From: Chloroflexota bacterium
Lineage (GTDB): Bacteria; Chloroflexota; Dehalococcoidia; GIF9; UBA5620
Direction: 5' to 3'
Assembly (NCBI GenBank): GCA_026389735.1
Contig: JAPLHH010000157.1
Coordinates: forward strand, 1 to 5,739
DNA: 5,739 bases
The notes beneath the pieces are model-generated. The model was not told where the DNA came from and searched no databases. It was given only the letters and a program-made list of their open reading frames with translations. Position numbers and translations under genes: made by a program. How positions within the stretch are numbered: the first letter of the stretch is position 1; each line of letters opens with the position of its first letter. Below are positions 1 through 5,650 of the stretch, in pieces.

Positions 1-81
1 ATGATTACATATTACCTGGCACTGTTTCTAATAGTTTGCGGATTTTTGAAAGAATAACTGACCTATGGTATGCCAGCGTGG

Positions 82-165
82 TTATTCTTCTTCCTTCAGC
101 GTCTCATAACCTTCCTTTATGGCGTAGTAGTTGTTACCCATCTGCTTCTTCGATAGTGGCATCAT
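82..165 (-). CDS. Doubtful 27-codon ORF overlapping the kinase remnant
   Basis: An ATG at 165 overlaps the kinase stop in an ATGA arrangement and opens a frame reading [20 protein letters not shown] and then ETLKEEE before TAA (82-84). The composition is hydrophilic and protein-like, but I do not recognise it and see no ribosome binding site. Its TAA lies in the first arm of a 7-bp inverted repeat (GAATAAC at 81-87, GTTATTC at 52-58 on the minus strand), which might be a weak terminator. Positions 1-51 show nothing I can name. Confidence 0.2.
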   Translation of the reverse strand: MMPLSKKQMGNNYYAIKEGYETLKEEE

Positions 166-395
166 GCCACAGGTAAGGTAAAGAAAAAGGTGCTTCCCTT
201 ACCCTTCTGGCTCTCTACCCACACCTTCCCTCCGTGCAACTCCACAAGCTGCTTCACCATAGCTAAGCCTATCCCGGCTCCCCCATGCCCCCTGTGTCTT
301 GACCGGTCTGCCTTATAGAAACGGTCGAAAACATAGGGGAGGTCCTCTGGAGCTATGCCGCTGCCCGACGCTGTGCATACAACTGAACTTCTCCG
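162..395 (-). pseudogene. Orphan C-terminal fragment of a sensor histidine kinase
   Basis: The minus strand encodes about 75 residues of a HATPase_c domain. A degraded G1 box ([16 protein letters not shown]) has Ala where the ATP-binding Asp is expected. The F box [13 protein letters not shown] follows, then the G2 box [20 protein letters not shown], then [18 protein letters not shown], ending at TGA (162-164). The HisKA dimerisation domain, phospho-accepting His and N box are all missing. Upstream the frame hits a TAG at 432-434 after some 13 unrelated codons, with no plausible start. The rest of the gene is not found in the preceding sequence, which is the TIGR04076-type gene and its duplicated tail. 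It is a non-functional remnant, and the left boundary of homology (about 395) is approximate. Confidence 0.85.
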
Positions 396-432
396 CTTAG
401 AAACAAACTTCGTGCTTCGGATTTCACACAGC

Positions 433-558
433 TAACAGGCTACTTCCGCAAGCGCTTCAATTCGAAAACGACCGGGTTTGCCGGGTCGGGGCAAGTAACA
501 GGCTACTTCCGCAAGCGCTTCAATTCGAAAACGACCGGGTTTGCCGGGTCGGGGCAAG
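433..558. repeat. Perfect 63-bp tandem duplication
   Basis: Two identical 63-bp units lie head to tail at 433-495 and 496-558. On the minus strand each unit carries the last 17 or so codons of the TIGR04076-type gene plus its TAG stop. The first unit read on that strand (496-558) belongs to the gene, and the second is a spare copy behind the stop (TAG at 440-442). The unit length is a multiple of three, so the reading frame is kept. Identity with no mismatch points to a recent duplication or an assembly artefact. Confidence 0.97.
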
Positions 559-774
559 CGACTGCGGTCTTGTCTCGGTCGTCTTCCCAGGGGAAAGAAC
601 CACCAAACTGCAGCACCGAGACAAAGGGAAAAAGCGCATAAAACGCCCAGGGACACATGCCAGACGAAGTCTTATCCCCAATAACAAACTTGTCACCGAC
701 TTTATGCCCTAGCGCACAATGACCTTTTGAGATATCACCTTGGCAGCCACTTCGTAGAATTCCGCTTCAGCCAT
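503..774 (-). pseudogene. TIGR04076-type small protein gene, frameshifted
   Basis: The start ATG at 774 has GGGAGGG 6 nt upstream, and 17 codons read MAEAEFYEVAAKVISQK. The frame then breaks at the A4 run (725-728 on the plus strand, TTTT) and reaches a stop five codons after the break. Adding one A restores a 90-aa product. It continues GHCALGHKVGDKFVIGDKT, then has the segments CPWAFYALFPFV and LQFGGSFPWEDD, and ends in ACPDPANPVVFELKRLRK and TAG (503-505). From memory this is the TIGR04076 family, whose function is unknown. Cysteines at 20, 41 and 74 of the restored protein are in conserved blocks. The intact downstream frame suggests either a very recent mutation or a homopolymer sequencing error. 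The sequence does not fit a standard -1 slippery heptamer. Confidence 0.8.
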
Positions 775-853
775 GCTGATCCCTCCCTTTACTCTTTTTG
801 TATCTGTGCACCACCTCGACCAGCCACCAATCTTACACCATGTTAGAAGCAAT

Positions 854-911
854 AAAAAGCCCGCTAAAGGTAAGGCCTCTTACGCTTTAAATAACCTCTG
901 GCGAGCTTTTT
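854..911 (-). terminator. Probable terminator of the rplL operon
   Basis: On the minus strand AAAAAGCTCGC (901-911) pairs with GCGGGCTTTTT (854-864). The 11 positions include one G-U wobble, and the 3' arm ends in TTTTT followed by ATTG. An inner hairpin, GTAAG/CTTAC flanked by AAAG/CTTT, fills the loop. On the plus strand the wobble becomes a C-A mismatch, so the fold favours minus-strand transcripts such as the rplL mRNA. The loop is long, about 36 nt, so this is less certain than the rplJ attenuator. The remaining sequence from 775 to 853 holds only the ribosome binding site of the next gene and nothing else I can name. Confidence 0.5.
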
Positions 912-919
912 GTTCTTCC

Positions 920-990
920 TGTAGGGACAGACCTTCAGGTCTGTCCGACACCATAGAACCTGCGGGCGGGTCTGAAGACCCGCCCCTACA
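920..990. repeat. 71-bp composite palindromic element
   Basis: The ends TGTAGGG (920-926) and CCCTACA (984-990) form an inverted repeat. Inside are two perfect 9-bp hairpins. One is GGACAGACC/GGTCTGTCC (925-933, 938-946) with loop TTCA. The other is GGGCGGGTC/GACCCGCCC (964-972, 977-985) with loop TGAA. This resembles small dispersed palindromic repeats or miniature elements in environmental bacterial genomes. It lies 41 bp after the rplL stop. No T-tract follows either hairpin, so it is not a classical terminator, but it could stabilise the 3' end of the mRNA. Confidence 0.8.
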
Positions 991-1031
991 TTGCTATAAC
1001 GACATCTGGAACCAGGGCTAGTCTTACACCA

Positions 1032-1508
1032 CTATTTGATTTCCACCTTCGCCCCGGCTTCCTCCAGCTTCTTTTTGACAGCAGCCGCTTCATCCTTGTT
1101 GACGCCTTCCTTGACCGGTTTAGGAGCGCTCTCTACCAAGTCTTTAGCCTCTTTGAGCCCCAAAGTGGTCACCTCTCGCACCGCCTTGATCACATTGATT
1201 TTATTCTCGCCGATTTCCTTAAGGATTACGGTGAACTCTAACTTTTCCTCCTCGGCTGCTGCTGCTGGTGCCCCCACGGCTCCAGGTGCCACTGCCACTG
1301 GTGCCGCAGTCACCCCAAACTCCTCCTCCAGCGCTTTCACTAAATCGGCTAGCTCCAGCACGGTCATAGTCTTCACCGCAGCTATAATGTCTTCCTTTGC
1401 CATCGCTTTAGCTCCTGGTGATGAAGTCTCTTTAGCCTTAGGTTGTTTCTTTGTTTTTGGTTCTCCCTCGACCTTAGGTTGTTCGGACTCAGCTTGTTCC
1501 TGTGACAT
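1032..1508 (-). CDS. rplL: 50S ribosomal protein bL7/L12 with N-terminal extension
   Basis: This is the multi-copy stalk protein that recruits EF-Tu, EF-G and other factors. Numbered from ATG 1508 it has 158 aa. Residues 1-35 are a K/E/P/Q-rich tail absent from usual bL7/L12. Residues 36-66 ([20 protein letters not shown] onward) are the dimerisation domain, 67-88 an Ala/Pro hinge, and 89-158 the C-terminal domain with [20 protein letters not shown] at 103-122. I prefer the 1508 start because AAGGAGG (1514-1520) is 5 nt upstream and the rplJ stop is 1 nt away. However, the canonical Met at 1403 also has AGGAG (1412-1416) 8 nt upstream and would give a normal 123-aa protein. A still earlier TTG at 1523 lies within the ribosome binding site and is rejected. 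Confidence 0.93.
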   Translation of the reverse strand: MSQEQAESEQPKVEGEPKTKKQPKAKETSSPGAKAMAKEDIIAAVKTMTVLELADLVKALEEEFGVTAAPVAVAPGAVGAPAAAAEEEKLEFTVILKEIGENKINVIKAVREVTTLGLKEAKDLVESAPKPVKEGVNKDEAAAVKKKLEEAGAKVEIK

Positions 1509-1509
1509 T

Positions 1510-2034
1510 TTATCCTCCTTCAACTTGTTGAATTCTTGCTTGCATTACATTCAAAAGGCTCCGTAAAGGTGCACTTAAGACATTATGTAAAGCTTGCAGC
1601 GGGGCTTGCAACTGCCCCACCAGTTTAGAAATCAGTACCTCTCTTGGCGGCATAGTAGCCAGATTAACGATGTCCTCGGCAGTAAGCAGCCTATCACCCA
1701 GAATGCCACCTTTGATTTGCAACACCGAGCCTGCAGAGCGAATATGCTCTCGCAAAACCTGAGCTGGCTTAATCACATCATCATAACCAAAAGCTATAGC
1801 CACAGGCCCCGTCAGCAATGCTTCTAGCTGCTTTTTGCCAGCTTTTTCAGCGGCAAACCGGGTGAGTGTGTTTTTTATCACTCGATACTCTACGCCTAAC
1901 TCGGTCAAACGTCGCCTCAACTGCACCATCTCTTTAGCTGTAAGCCCACGATAATCCGTAGCCACGGCAATGGTGCATCGAGACAAGCTAGAAGCTAACT
2001 CATCTATCATCTGCTTCTTTTTCTCTTTTAACAT
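1510..2034 (-). CDS. rplJ: 50S ribosomal protein uL10
   Basis: uL10 anchors the L7/L12 dimers to the ribosomal stalk base and, with them, represses its own mRNA. The protein has 174 aa (E. coli 165). The N-terminal rRNA-binding domain shows DYRGLT at 27-32, VIKNTL at 52-57 and [10 protein letters not shown] near 73-82. A long C-terminal helix from about 130 carries the L7/L12 docking sites. I place the start at ATG 2034. AGGAG (2042-2046) is 7 nt upstream, the family begins with [17 protein letters not shown] residues, and the open frame further upstream is the structured leader RNA. The final VEGG codons (GAA GGA GGA) double as the ribosome binding site of rplL. Confidence 0.97.
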   Translation of the reverse strand: MLKEKKKQMIDELASSLSRCTIAVATDYRGLTAKEMVQLRRRLTELGVEYRVIKNTLTRFAAEKAGKKQLEALLTGPVAIAFGYDDVIKPAQVLREHIRSAGSVLQIKGGILGDRLLTAEDIVNLATMPPREVLISKLVGQLQAPLQALHNVLSAPLRSLLNVMQARIQQVEGG

Positions 2035-2053
2035 TGTCACACTCCTAAAAATT

Positions 2054-2082
2054 AAAAAGTCCTTGTGCCATGACACAAGGAC
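2054..2082 (-). terminator. Intrinsic attenuator ahead of rplJ
   Basis: On the minus strand a perfect 9-bp hairpin, GTCCTTGTG with CACAAGGAC (2059-2067 and 2074-2082), has a 6-nt loop TCATGG. It is followed directly by TTTTTAATTTTT. It sits inside the rplJ leader, about 20 nt before the start codon. It therefore reads as a conditional transcription terminator for rplJL rather than an end-of-operon site. It fits the known attenuation control of L10 leaders. Confidence 0.88.
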
Positions 2083-2088
2083 CCAAAA

Positions 2089-2123
2089 CCGAGTTCCGAA
2101 AAACTCATCAAAACGGACCTCGG
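2089..2123 (-). promoter_or_regulatory. Alternative hairpin in the rplJ leader
   Basis: CCGAGGTCCG (2114-2123) and CGGAACTCGG (2089-2098) form a 10-position stem with nine pairs and one G-A mismatch, around a 15-nt loop. The 5' arm uses CCGAGGTC from the L10-binding element, so this hairpin competes with it. It is nested inside the candidate antiterminator pairing and compatible with it. Confidence 0.45.
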
Positions 2124-2170
2124 CAGGCATACTCTTTAAGCCCTAGGCACCTGCTGTCATAGGCACCACA
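2111..2170 (-). ncRNA. L10 leader (rplJL autoregulatory RNA)
   Basis: The 5' untranslated region of rplJ contains, on the minus strand, the conserved L10-leader pattern. One strand, GACAGCAGGTGCC, lies at about 2146-2158. The opposite strand, CCTGCCGAGGTC, is at about 2117-2128. GCAGGT pairs with GCCTGC, and flanking GAC pairs with GTC across an asymmetric internal loop (A against CGAG) of kink-turn type. In B. subtilis and other bacteria the L10-(L12)4 complex binds this element to shut off its own synthesis. I recognise it from memory of the Rfam L10_leader consensus. The 32 in-frame codons that extend rplJ upstream through it should not be read as protein. Confidence 0.85.
2155..2166 (-). 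promoter_or_regulatory. Candidate antiterminator strand in the rplJ leader
   Basis: The leader RNA GTGCCTATGACA (2155-2166) can pair with TGTCATGGCAC (2065-2075) in 11 Watson-Crick pairs with one bulged U. The second stretch covers the loop and the top of the attenuator hairpin, so pairing would interfere with termination. The first strand contains the GACA that also belongs to the L10-binding element. The two folds should therefore exclude each other. This is an inference from complementarity only. Confidence 0.5.
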
Positions 2171-2211
2171 TAGAAACCCATATTCAATTCATAAAGAACT
2201 CAGAGGTAAAG

Positions 2212-2913
2212 TCACGATATTAGAGGCCTCAGGTCTAGCCTGATACCAGGCCCCATAGTAGTTGTCAGGAAAGCGCTCTTAATATATTGCCCTTTAGCAC
2301 CGCTGGGCTTAGCCTTCATTACAGCTTCCACCAGCGCCGTTAGGTTTTCCAACAGTTTGGCCTCATCAAAGCTGGCCTTACCAATAGGCACGTGAATAAT
2401 CGCCGTCCTATCCAGCCGGAATTCCACCCTGCCTTTACGAGCTTCGGTGATAGCCCTGGACAAATCTTCAGCCGATACAACTGTGCCTGACTTAGGGTTG
2501 GGCATCAATCCCTTGCGCCCCAGTATTTTACCCAACTTCCCAACCTTCCCCATCATGTCCGGAGTAGCTATGCTCACATCGAAGTCAAGCCAGCCATCCT
2601 CAATCTTCTTGACGAGGTCATCACTGCCAACATAATCAGCCCCGGCCTCTTCAGCAGCTCTAGCTGCTTCACCCTGAACAAAGACAAGAATCCGAACCTT
2701 CTTACCTAAGCCATTAGGTAGAAGGGCTATACCTCGCACCTGCTGGTCAGCACTTCTAGGGTCAACACCCATCCTCAAGTGCATCTCGACAGTCTCATCA
2801 AAGCCGGCAAAGGCAGCTTTTCTAGCCAGTGCGACAGCCTCAAGAGGCTGATAAGCACTCTCTCTGTCAACAAGCTTGGTTGCTTCTTTGTACTTTTTCC
2901 CTCGAATTGCCAT
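2212..2913 (-). CDS. rplA: 50S ribosomal protein uL1
   Basis: uL1 forms the mobile L1 stalk that guides deacylated tRNA out of the E site, and in many bacteria it represses its own L11 operon. At 233 aa it matches E. coli (234). The N-terminus [16 protein letters not shown] and the family signature near 115-145 ([20 protein letters not shown], then [11 protein letters not shown]) are unmistakable. The C-terminus [11 protein letters not shown] is also typical. GGAG (2920-2923), 6 nt before ATG, overlaps the end of rplK, whose stop is 3 nt upstream. After its TGA stop comes a long untranslated leader, so rplJL is regulated separately. I see no obvious L1-binding leader ahead of rplK, since no gap exists there. 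Confidence 0.98.
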   Translation of the reverse strand: MAIRGKKYKEATKLVDRESAYQPLEAVALARKAAFAGFDETVEMHLRMGVDPRSADQQVRGIALLPNGLGKKVRILVFVQGEAARAAEEAGADYVGSDDLVKKIEDGWLDFDVSIATPDMMGKVGKLGKILGRKGLMPNPKSGTVVSAEDLSRAITEARKGRVEFRLDRTAIIHVPIGKASFDEAKLLENLTALVEAVMKAKPSGAKGQYIKSAFLTTTMGPGIRLDLRPLIS

Positions 2914-2916
2914 AGT

Positions 2917-3339
2917 TTACTCCACGTCAATTCCCATACTTCGAGCGGTGCCTTCGATAATCCGGGCTGCTCCTTCAAGGTCTACCACATTTAAATCCTT
3001 CATTTTAATTCGGGCAATCTCGTAGACCTTTTCACGAGGCAACGTGCCCACCTTTTGCTGGCCCGCAGTACCGCTACCTTTCTCGATACTCAAGGCTCGT
3101 TTTAGCAGGTCAGATGCCGGCGGCGTTTTAGTGATAAAAATGAATGACCTGTCTTCATACACAGTTATCTCCACCGGGACAATGGAACCTGCCTGTGAGC
3201 TAGTCTGCTCGTTATAGTCCTTGCAGAAAGCCATAATATTGACCCCATGCTGTCCCAAAGCCGGCCCTACCGGCGGAGCCGGAGTAGCTTTACCCGCTTC
3301 AATCTGCAGTTTGATGATAGCTTTAACCTTTTTCGCCAT
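2917..3339 (-). CDS. rplK: 50S ribosomal protein uL11
   Basis: uL11 forms the base of the L7/L12 stalk on 23S rRNA, in the GTPase-associated centre where EF-Tu and EF-G act. The protein is 140 aa (E. coli 142). The N-terminal domain has the proline-rich thiostrepton-region signature [18 protein letters not shown] at 21-38. The linker is [10 protein letters not shown], and the C-terminal RNA-binding domain runs to ARSMGIDVE at the end. The ATG directly follows the nusG stop codon with no spacer. AGAGG (3346-3350) lies 6 nt upstream, inside nusG. The order nusG-rplK-rplA is the usual one in bacteria. Confidence 0.98.
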   Translation of the reverse strand: MAKKVKAIIKLQIEAGKATPAPPVGPALGQHGVNIMAFCKDYNEQTSSQAGSIVPVEITVYEDRSFIFITKTPPASDLLKRALSIEKGSGTAGQQKVGTLPREKVYEIARIKMKDLNVVDLEGAARIIEGTARSMGIDVE

Positions 3340-3873
3340 TTACAACCTCTGCACCTGCAAGAAATCTAGCTCTACAGACGTTTCTCGTCCGAAAAGCGTC
3401 AGCATTACCTTTACCTTCCCCTTTGCCACGTTTATTTCATCAACCACCCCAACGAAGTCAGTAAAAGGACCATCTCCCACTCGAACGCTTTCACCTTTTC
3501 TAAAGCCAACCTTAACCTGAGGTGCACCTTCTGTCATCTGCTTCAGAATAGCGCTTACTTCCTCTTCAGCTAATGCTGTCGGCTTGTTGCCGCTGCCGAC
3601 AAAGCCAGTTATACCAGGCGTATTGCGCACCACGTTCCAACTGTCATCATCCATCTGCATCTGAACCAGAACATACCCAGGAAAGACCTTCTTGGTCACC
3701 GTTCGTCGCTGCCCACCCCTGATCTCAATTTCCTCTTCAGTGGGTATTACTATTCGGAATATCTTATCCTCAGCATCCATAAACTTAATCCGCTGCTCCA
3801 GAGCTCTCCTCACCCGGTCTTCATAACCAGAGTAAGTATGCACAATATACCACTGCTTGTCACCGTTCTTCAC
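3340..3873 (-). CDS. nusG: Transcription termination/antitermination factor NusG
   Basis: NusG binds RNA polymerase through its NGN domain, modulates pausing and Rho termination, and links transcription to translation. The 177-aa protein is of standard length. The NGN domain covers about 1-110, with KQWYIVHTYSGYED near the start, KKVFPGYVLV at 61-70 and VRNTPGITGFVG at 82-93. The C-terminal KOW domain covers about 124-177, with GESVRVGDGPF followed by VGVVDEIN and a LFGRETSVELDF strand. The start is GTG, with AAGGG (3882-3886) 8 nt upstream across the secE stop. The conserved KQWYIVHT block beginning at residue 6 supports this start. The TAA stop directly abuts the rplK ATG. Confidence 0.98.
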   Translation of the reverse strand: MKNGDKQWYIVHTYSGYEDRVRRALEQRIKFMDAEDKIFRIVIPTEEEIEIRGGQRRTVTKKVFPGYVLVQMQMDDDSWNVVRNTPGITGFVGSGNKPTALAEEEVSAILKQMTEGAPQVKVGFRKGESVRVGDGPFTDFVGVVDEINVAKGKVKVMLTLFGRETSVELDFLQVQRL

Positions 3874-3877
3874 AAGT

Positions 3878-4105
3878 CTAACCCTTACCTAAAAGCAGTT
3901 TAGCAACCAATTCGGAAAAGCCATAATCAAGTGCCCCCAAAAAAAGCCCTACCGCAGCACACACAATGATGGCCATGATTGTCAGACGCACGGTATCCCG
4001 CCTTGACGGCCAGGTTACCTTCCTCAACTCACCTACGATGTCACCAATGAAAGCAAAACGAGACCTTTTCTTGGCGACAATTTGAGGCTGTCTCTTCTTA
4101 GTCAA
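3878..4105 (-). CDS. secE: Protein translocase subunit SecE
   Basis: This is the small clamp subunit of the SecYEG protein-conducting channel in the inner membrane. At 75 aa it is the short, single-span form found in most bacteria rather than the three-span E. coli form. A basic cytoplasmic N-terminus (residues 2-18) leads into the amphipathic helix and the hallmark motif GELRKVTWPSRRD (25-37), followed by one membrane span at about 41-61. The start codon is TTG. An in-frame stop (the rpmG TAA) lies two codons upstream and no earlier start is possible. The best ribosome binding site is GGGAG at 4118-4122, 12 nt upstream inside rpmG, which is rather distant. The TAG stop lies 4 nt before nusG, as in most bacteria. 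Confidence 0.95.
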   Translation of the reverse strand: MTKKRQPQIVAKKRSRFAFIGDIVGELRKVTWPSRRDTVRLTIMAIIVCAAVGLFLGALDYGFSELVAKLLLGKG

Positions 4106-4108
4106 AGA

Positions 4109-4276
4109 TTACTTAGTCTCCCGATGGAGCGTATGGGTACGGCAGCGAGGGCAATATTTTCTCAGTTCCAATCGCTGAGAGTCGTTAGTTTTATTCTTGT
4201 CAGTGGTATATGTTCGCTCCTGGCACTGGGTACACGCCAGATGAATGACACCACGCAACTCACCTTTCTTAGCCAT
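4109..4276 (-). CDS. rpmG: 50S ribosomal protein bL33
   Basis: This is a 55-aa protein of the large ribosomal subunit, near the E site. The N-terminus [15 protein letters not shown] is typical of bL33. Two CxxC pairs (Cys15/Cys18 and Cys42/Cys45) mark the zinc-binding C+ form. The TYTTDKNK and [11 protein letters not shown] segments and the HTLHRETK C-terminus fit the family, as does the length. It starts 2 nt after the tuf stop. I see no clear Shine-Dalgarno sequence before its ATG, so its translation probably depends on ribosomes finishing tuf. Its TAA stop is followed, in the same frame, by TCT and the TTG start of secE. bL33 beside secE is a common bacterial order, often with tRNA-Trp between them, which is absent here. 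Confidence 0.97.
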   Translation of the reverse strand: MAKKGELRGVIHLACTQCQERTYTTDKNKTNDSQRLELRKYCPRCRTHTLHRETK

Positions 4277-4278
4277 GT

Positions 4279-5478
4279 TTATTCGATGATTTTACCGATA
4301 GCCCCAGCTCCGACCGTCTTACCTCCCTCTCTGATAGCAAAACGCAGCCCCACTTCCAAGGCTACGGGGTAAATAAGCTTTATGGTCATCTTTATGTTGT
4401 CGCCGGGCATGACCATTTCCACCCCCTTGGGCAATTCCGCAACTCCGGTAATGTCCAGCGTCCTGATATAGAACTGAGGTTTATAGCCGTTAAAGAACGG
4501 GGTATGCCGGCCGCCTTCTTCTTTGGTTAGCACGTAGACCTCAGCCTCGAAGTGGGTATGAGGTGTGACCGAGCCCGGCGCTGCCAGAACCTGCCCTCTT
4601 TCTATGTCCTCACGCTCTATGCCCCTGAGCAAGCAGCCGATAGCATCTCCAGGTTCTCCTCCCTCCAGAGTCTTGTGGAACATTTCCACTCCGGTCACCA
4701 CAGTCTTACGTGTGTCTTTTATGCCTATAATTTCAATCTCATCACCTGTCTTAACCACACCTCGCTCTACTCTGCCGGTGGCTACAGTGCCACGCCCTTT
4801 AATGCCGAATACGTCCTCCACCGGCATCAAGAAAGGCTTATCTTTGGCCCTGACCGGAAGTGGCACCCACTCATCTATAGCATCCGTCAACTGCAGGATT
4901 TTGCCACACCACTCGCAGTCTCGCTTACCACAGCCACATTCCAGCGCCTTAAGGGCACTTACCCGAATAACAGGAGTCTTATCTCCTGGGAACTTATATT
5001 TGGACAGCAGATCTCTGACTTCAAGTTCAACAAGCTCCAGCAGTTCCGGATCTTCCATCATATCTATCTTGTTCAATGCCACCAGTATGCTGGGTACTTC
5101 CACCTGACGAGCCAGAAGGATGTGTTCACGTGTCTGAGGCATTGGGCCATCCGGAGCGCTGACTACCAGAACTGCCCCATCCATCTGGGCCGCACCGGTT
5201 ATCATGTTCTTGATGTAGTCGGCATGTCCCGGACAATCAACATGAGCATAATGGCGTTTTGCAGTCTCATACTCGATATGAGCGATGGCAATTGTCAAGC
5301 CACGCGCCTTCTCTTCGGGAGCATTATCTATGGAATCGAAGGCACGAAATTGAGTATCCCCCGCCTTAGACAGGCATAGAGTAATTGCCGAAGTCAAGGT
5401 CGTCTTACCGTGATCAACGTGACCTATCGTCCCCACATTGAGGTGTGGCTTTGTACGTTGAAAGACCTTCTTTGCCAT
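4279..5478 (-). CDS. tuf: Elongation factor Tu (EF-Tu)
   Basis: This is the translational GTPase that delivers aminoacyl-tRNA to the ribosomal A site. At 399 aa it is full length (E. coli 394). The GTPase domain shows G1 GHVDHGKT at 19-26, switch I ARGLTIAI with Mg-binding Thr62, G3 DCPGH at 81-85 with catalytic His85, G4 NKID at 136-139 and G5 SAL at 174-176. The domain 2 and 3 beta-barrels follow from about 209 and 306, ending in the typical [14 protein letters not shown] tail. After G5 there is a short cysteine-rich insert (Cys181, 183, 188, 191) that E. coli lacks. I recall a similar insert in Chloroflexota EF-Tu. The ATG start is fixed by the family N-terminus and AAGGAGG (5488-5494) 9 nt upstream. 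It follows tRNA-Thr by 28 nt and its TAA stop lies 2 nt before rpmG. Confidence 0.99.
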   Translation of the reverse strand: MAKKVFQRTKPHLNVGTIGHVDHGKTTLTSAITLCLSKAGDTQFRAFDSIDNAPEEKARGLTIAIAHIEYETAKRHYAHVDCPGHADYIKNMITGAAQMDGAVLVVSAPDGPMPQTREHILLARQVEVPSILVALNKIDMMEDPELLELVELEVRDLLSKYKFPGDKTPVIRVSALKALECGCGKRDCEWCGKILQLTDAIDEWVPLPVRAKDKPFLMPVEDVFGIKGRGTVATGRVERGVVKTGDEIEIIGIKDTRKTVVTGVEMFHKTLEGGEPGDAIGCLLRGIEREDIERGQVLAAPGSVTPHTHFEAEVYVLTKEEGGRHTPFFNGYKPQFYIRTLDITGVAELPKGVEMVMPGDNIKMTIKLIYPVALEVGLRFAIREGGKTVGAGAIGKIIE

Positions 5479-5506
5479 TTTAAAGAACCTCCTTCTTTCT
5501 TTACAC

Positions 5507-5579
5507 AGCCCACAACCAGATTCGAACTGGTGACCCCGTTCTTACCAAGAACGTGCTCTACCTGCTGAGCTATGTGGGC
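5507..5579 (-). tRNA. tRNA-Thr (anticodon GGT)
   Basis: This 73-nt standard cloverleaf lies on the minus strand. The acceptor arms GCCCACA/TGTGGGC pair perfectly, with a T discriminator. The D-arm is GCTC...GAGC, and the anticodon stem CGTTC/GAACG encloses TTGGTAA, giving anticodon GGT for threonine. The T-arm ACCAG-TTCGAAT-CTGGT is canonical. No CCA is encoded (TGTG follows the T discriminator), unlike the neighbouring tRNA-Tyr, so CCA must be added after transcription. Only 28 nt separate it from the tuf start codon, so it is almost certainly cut from the same transcript as the tuf mRNA. Confidence 0.97.
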
Positions 5580-5611
5580 AAATTTCCATATATTATACAG
5601 TATAACCTTAA

Positions 5612-5639
5612 ATTATACACTATTTTATTAAAGTCGCAA
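5612..5639 (-). promoter_or_regulatory. Probable sigma70 promoter for tRNA-Thr-tuf operon
   Basis: On the minus strand a -35-like TTGCGA (5634-5639) and a perfect -10 TATAAT (5612-5617) are separated by 16 nt, in an AT-rich gap between two tRNA genes. A start near 5605 would lie about 26 nt before tRNA-Thr. A second perfect TATAAT sits closer at 5592-5597, but I see no matching -35 for it. The gap has no other content. Promoter function is inferred from motif match and position only. Confidence 0.6.
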
Positions 5640-5650
5640 AATTTCCGAGA

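Noticed and set aside
433..558. CRISPR-like direct repeats
   Set aside because: There are only two units, joined with no spacer, and they derive from a gene end. There are no cas genes.
432..656. GTG-started minus-strand ORF with a 21-residue repeat (LPRPGKPGRFRIEALAEVAC-type)
   Set aside because: It is the wrong frame of the TIGR04076-type gene. The repeated peptide is only the 63-bp DNA duplication read out of frame.
773..1021. Plus-strand 82-codon ORF downstream of rplL
   Set aside because: It crosses the palindromic element and the terminator, shows no protein-like conservation, and has no ribosome binding site I can support.
2035..2130. Extending rplJ 32 codons upstream to ATG 2130
   Set aside because: The added codons run through the L10-leader element and the attenuator, do not resemble uL10, and the ATG at 2034 has the proper ribosome binding site.
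4106..4108. tRNA-Trp between rpmG and secE, as in many bacteria
   Set aside because: The gap is only 3 nt, so no tRNA gene is present here.
4552..5379. Long plus-strand ORFs opposite tuf
   Set aside because: They are shadows of the tuf codon pattern with no recognisable domain, and the minus strand is certainly coding.
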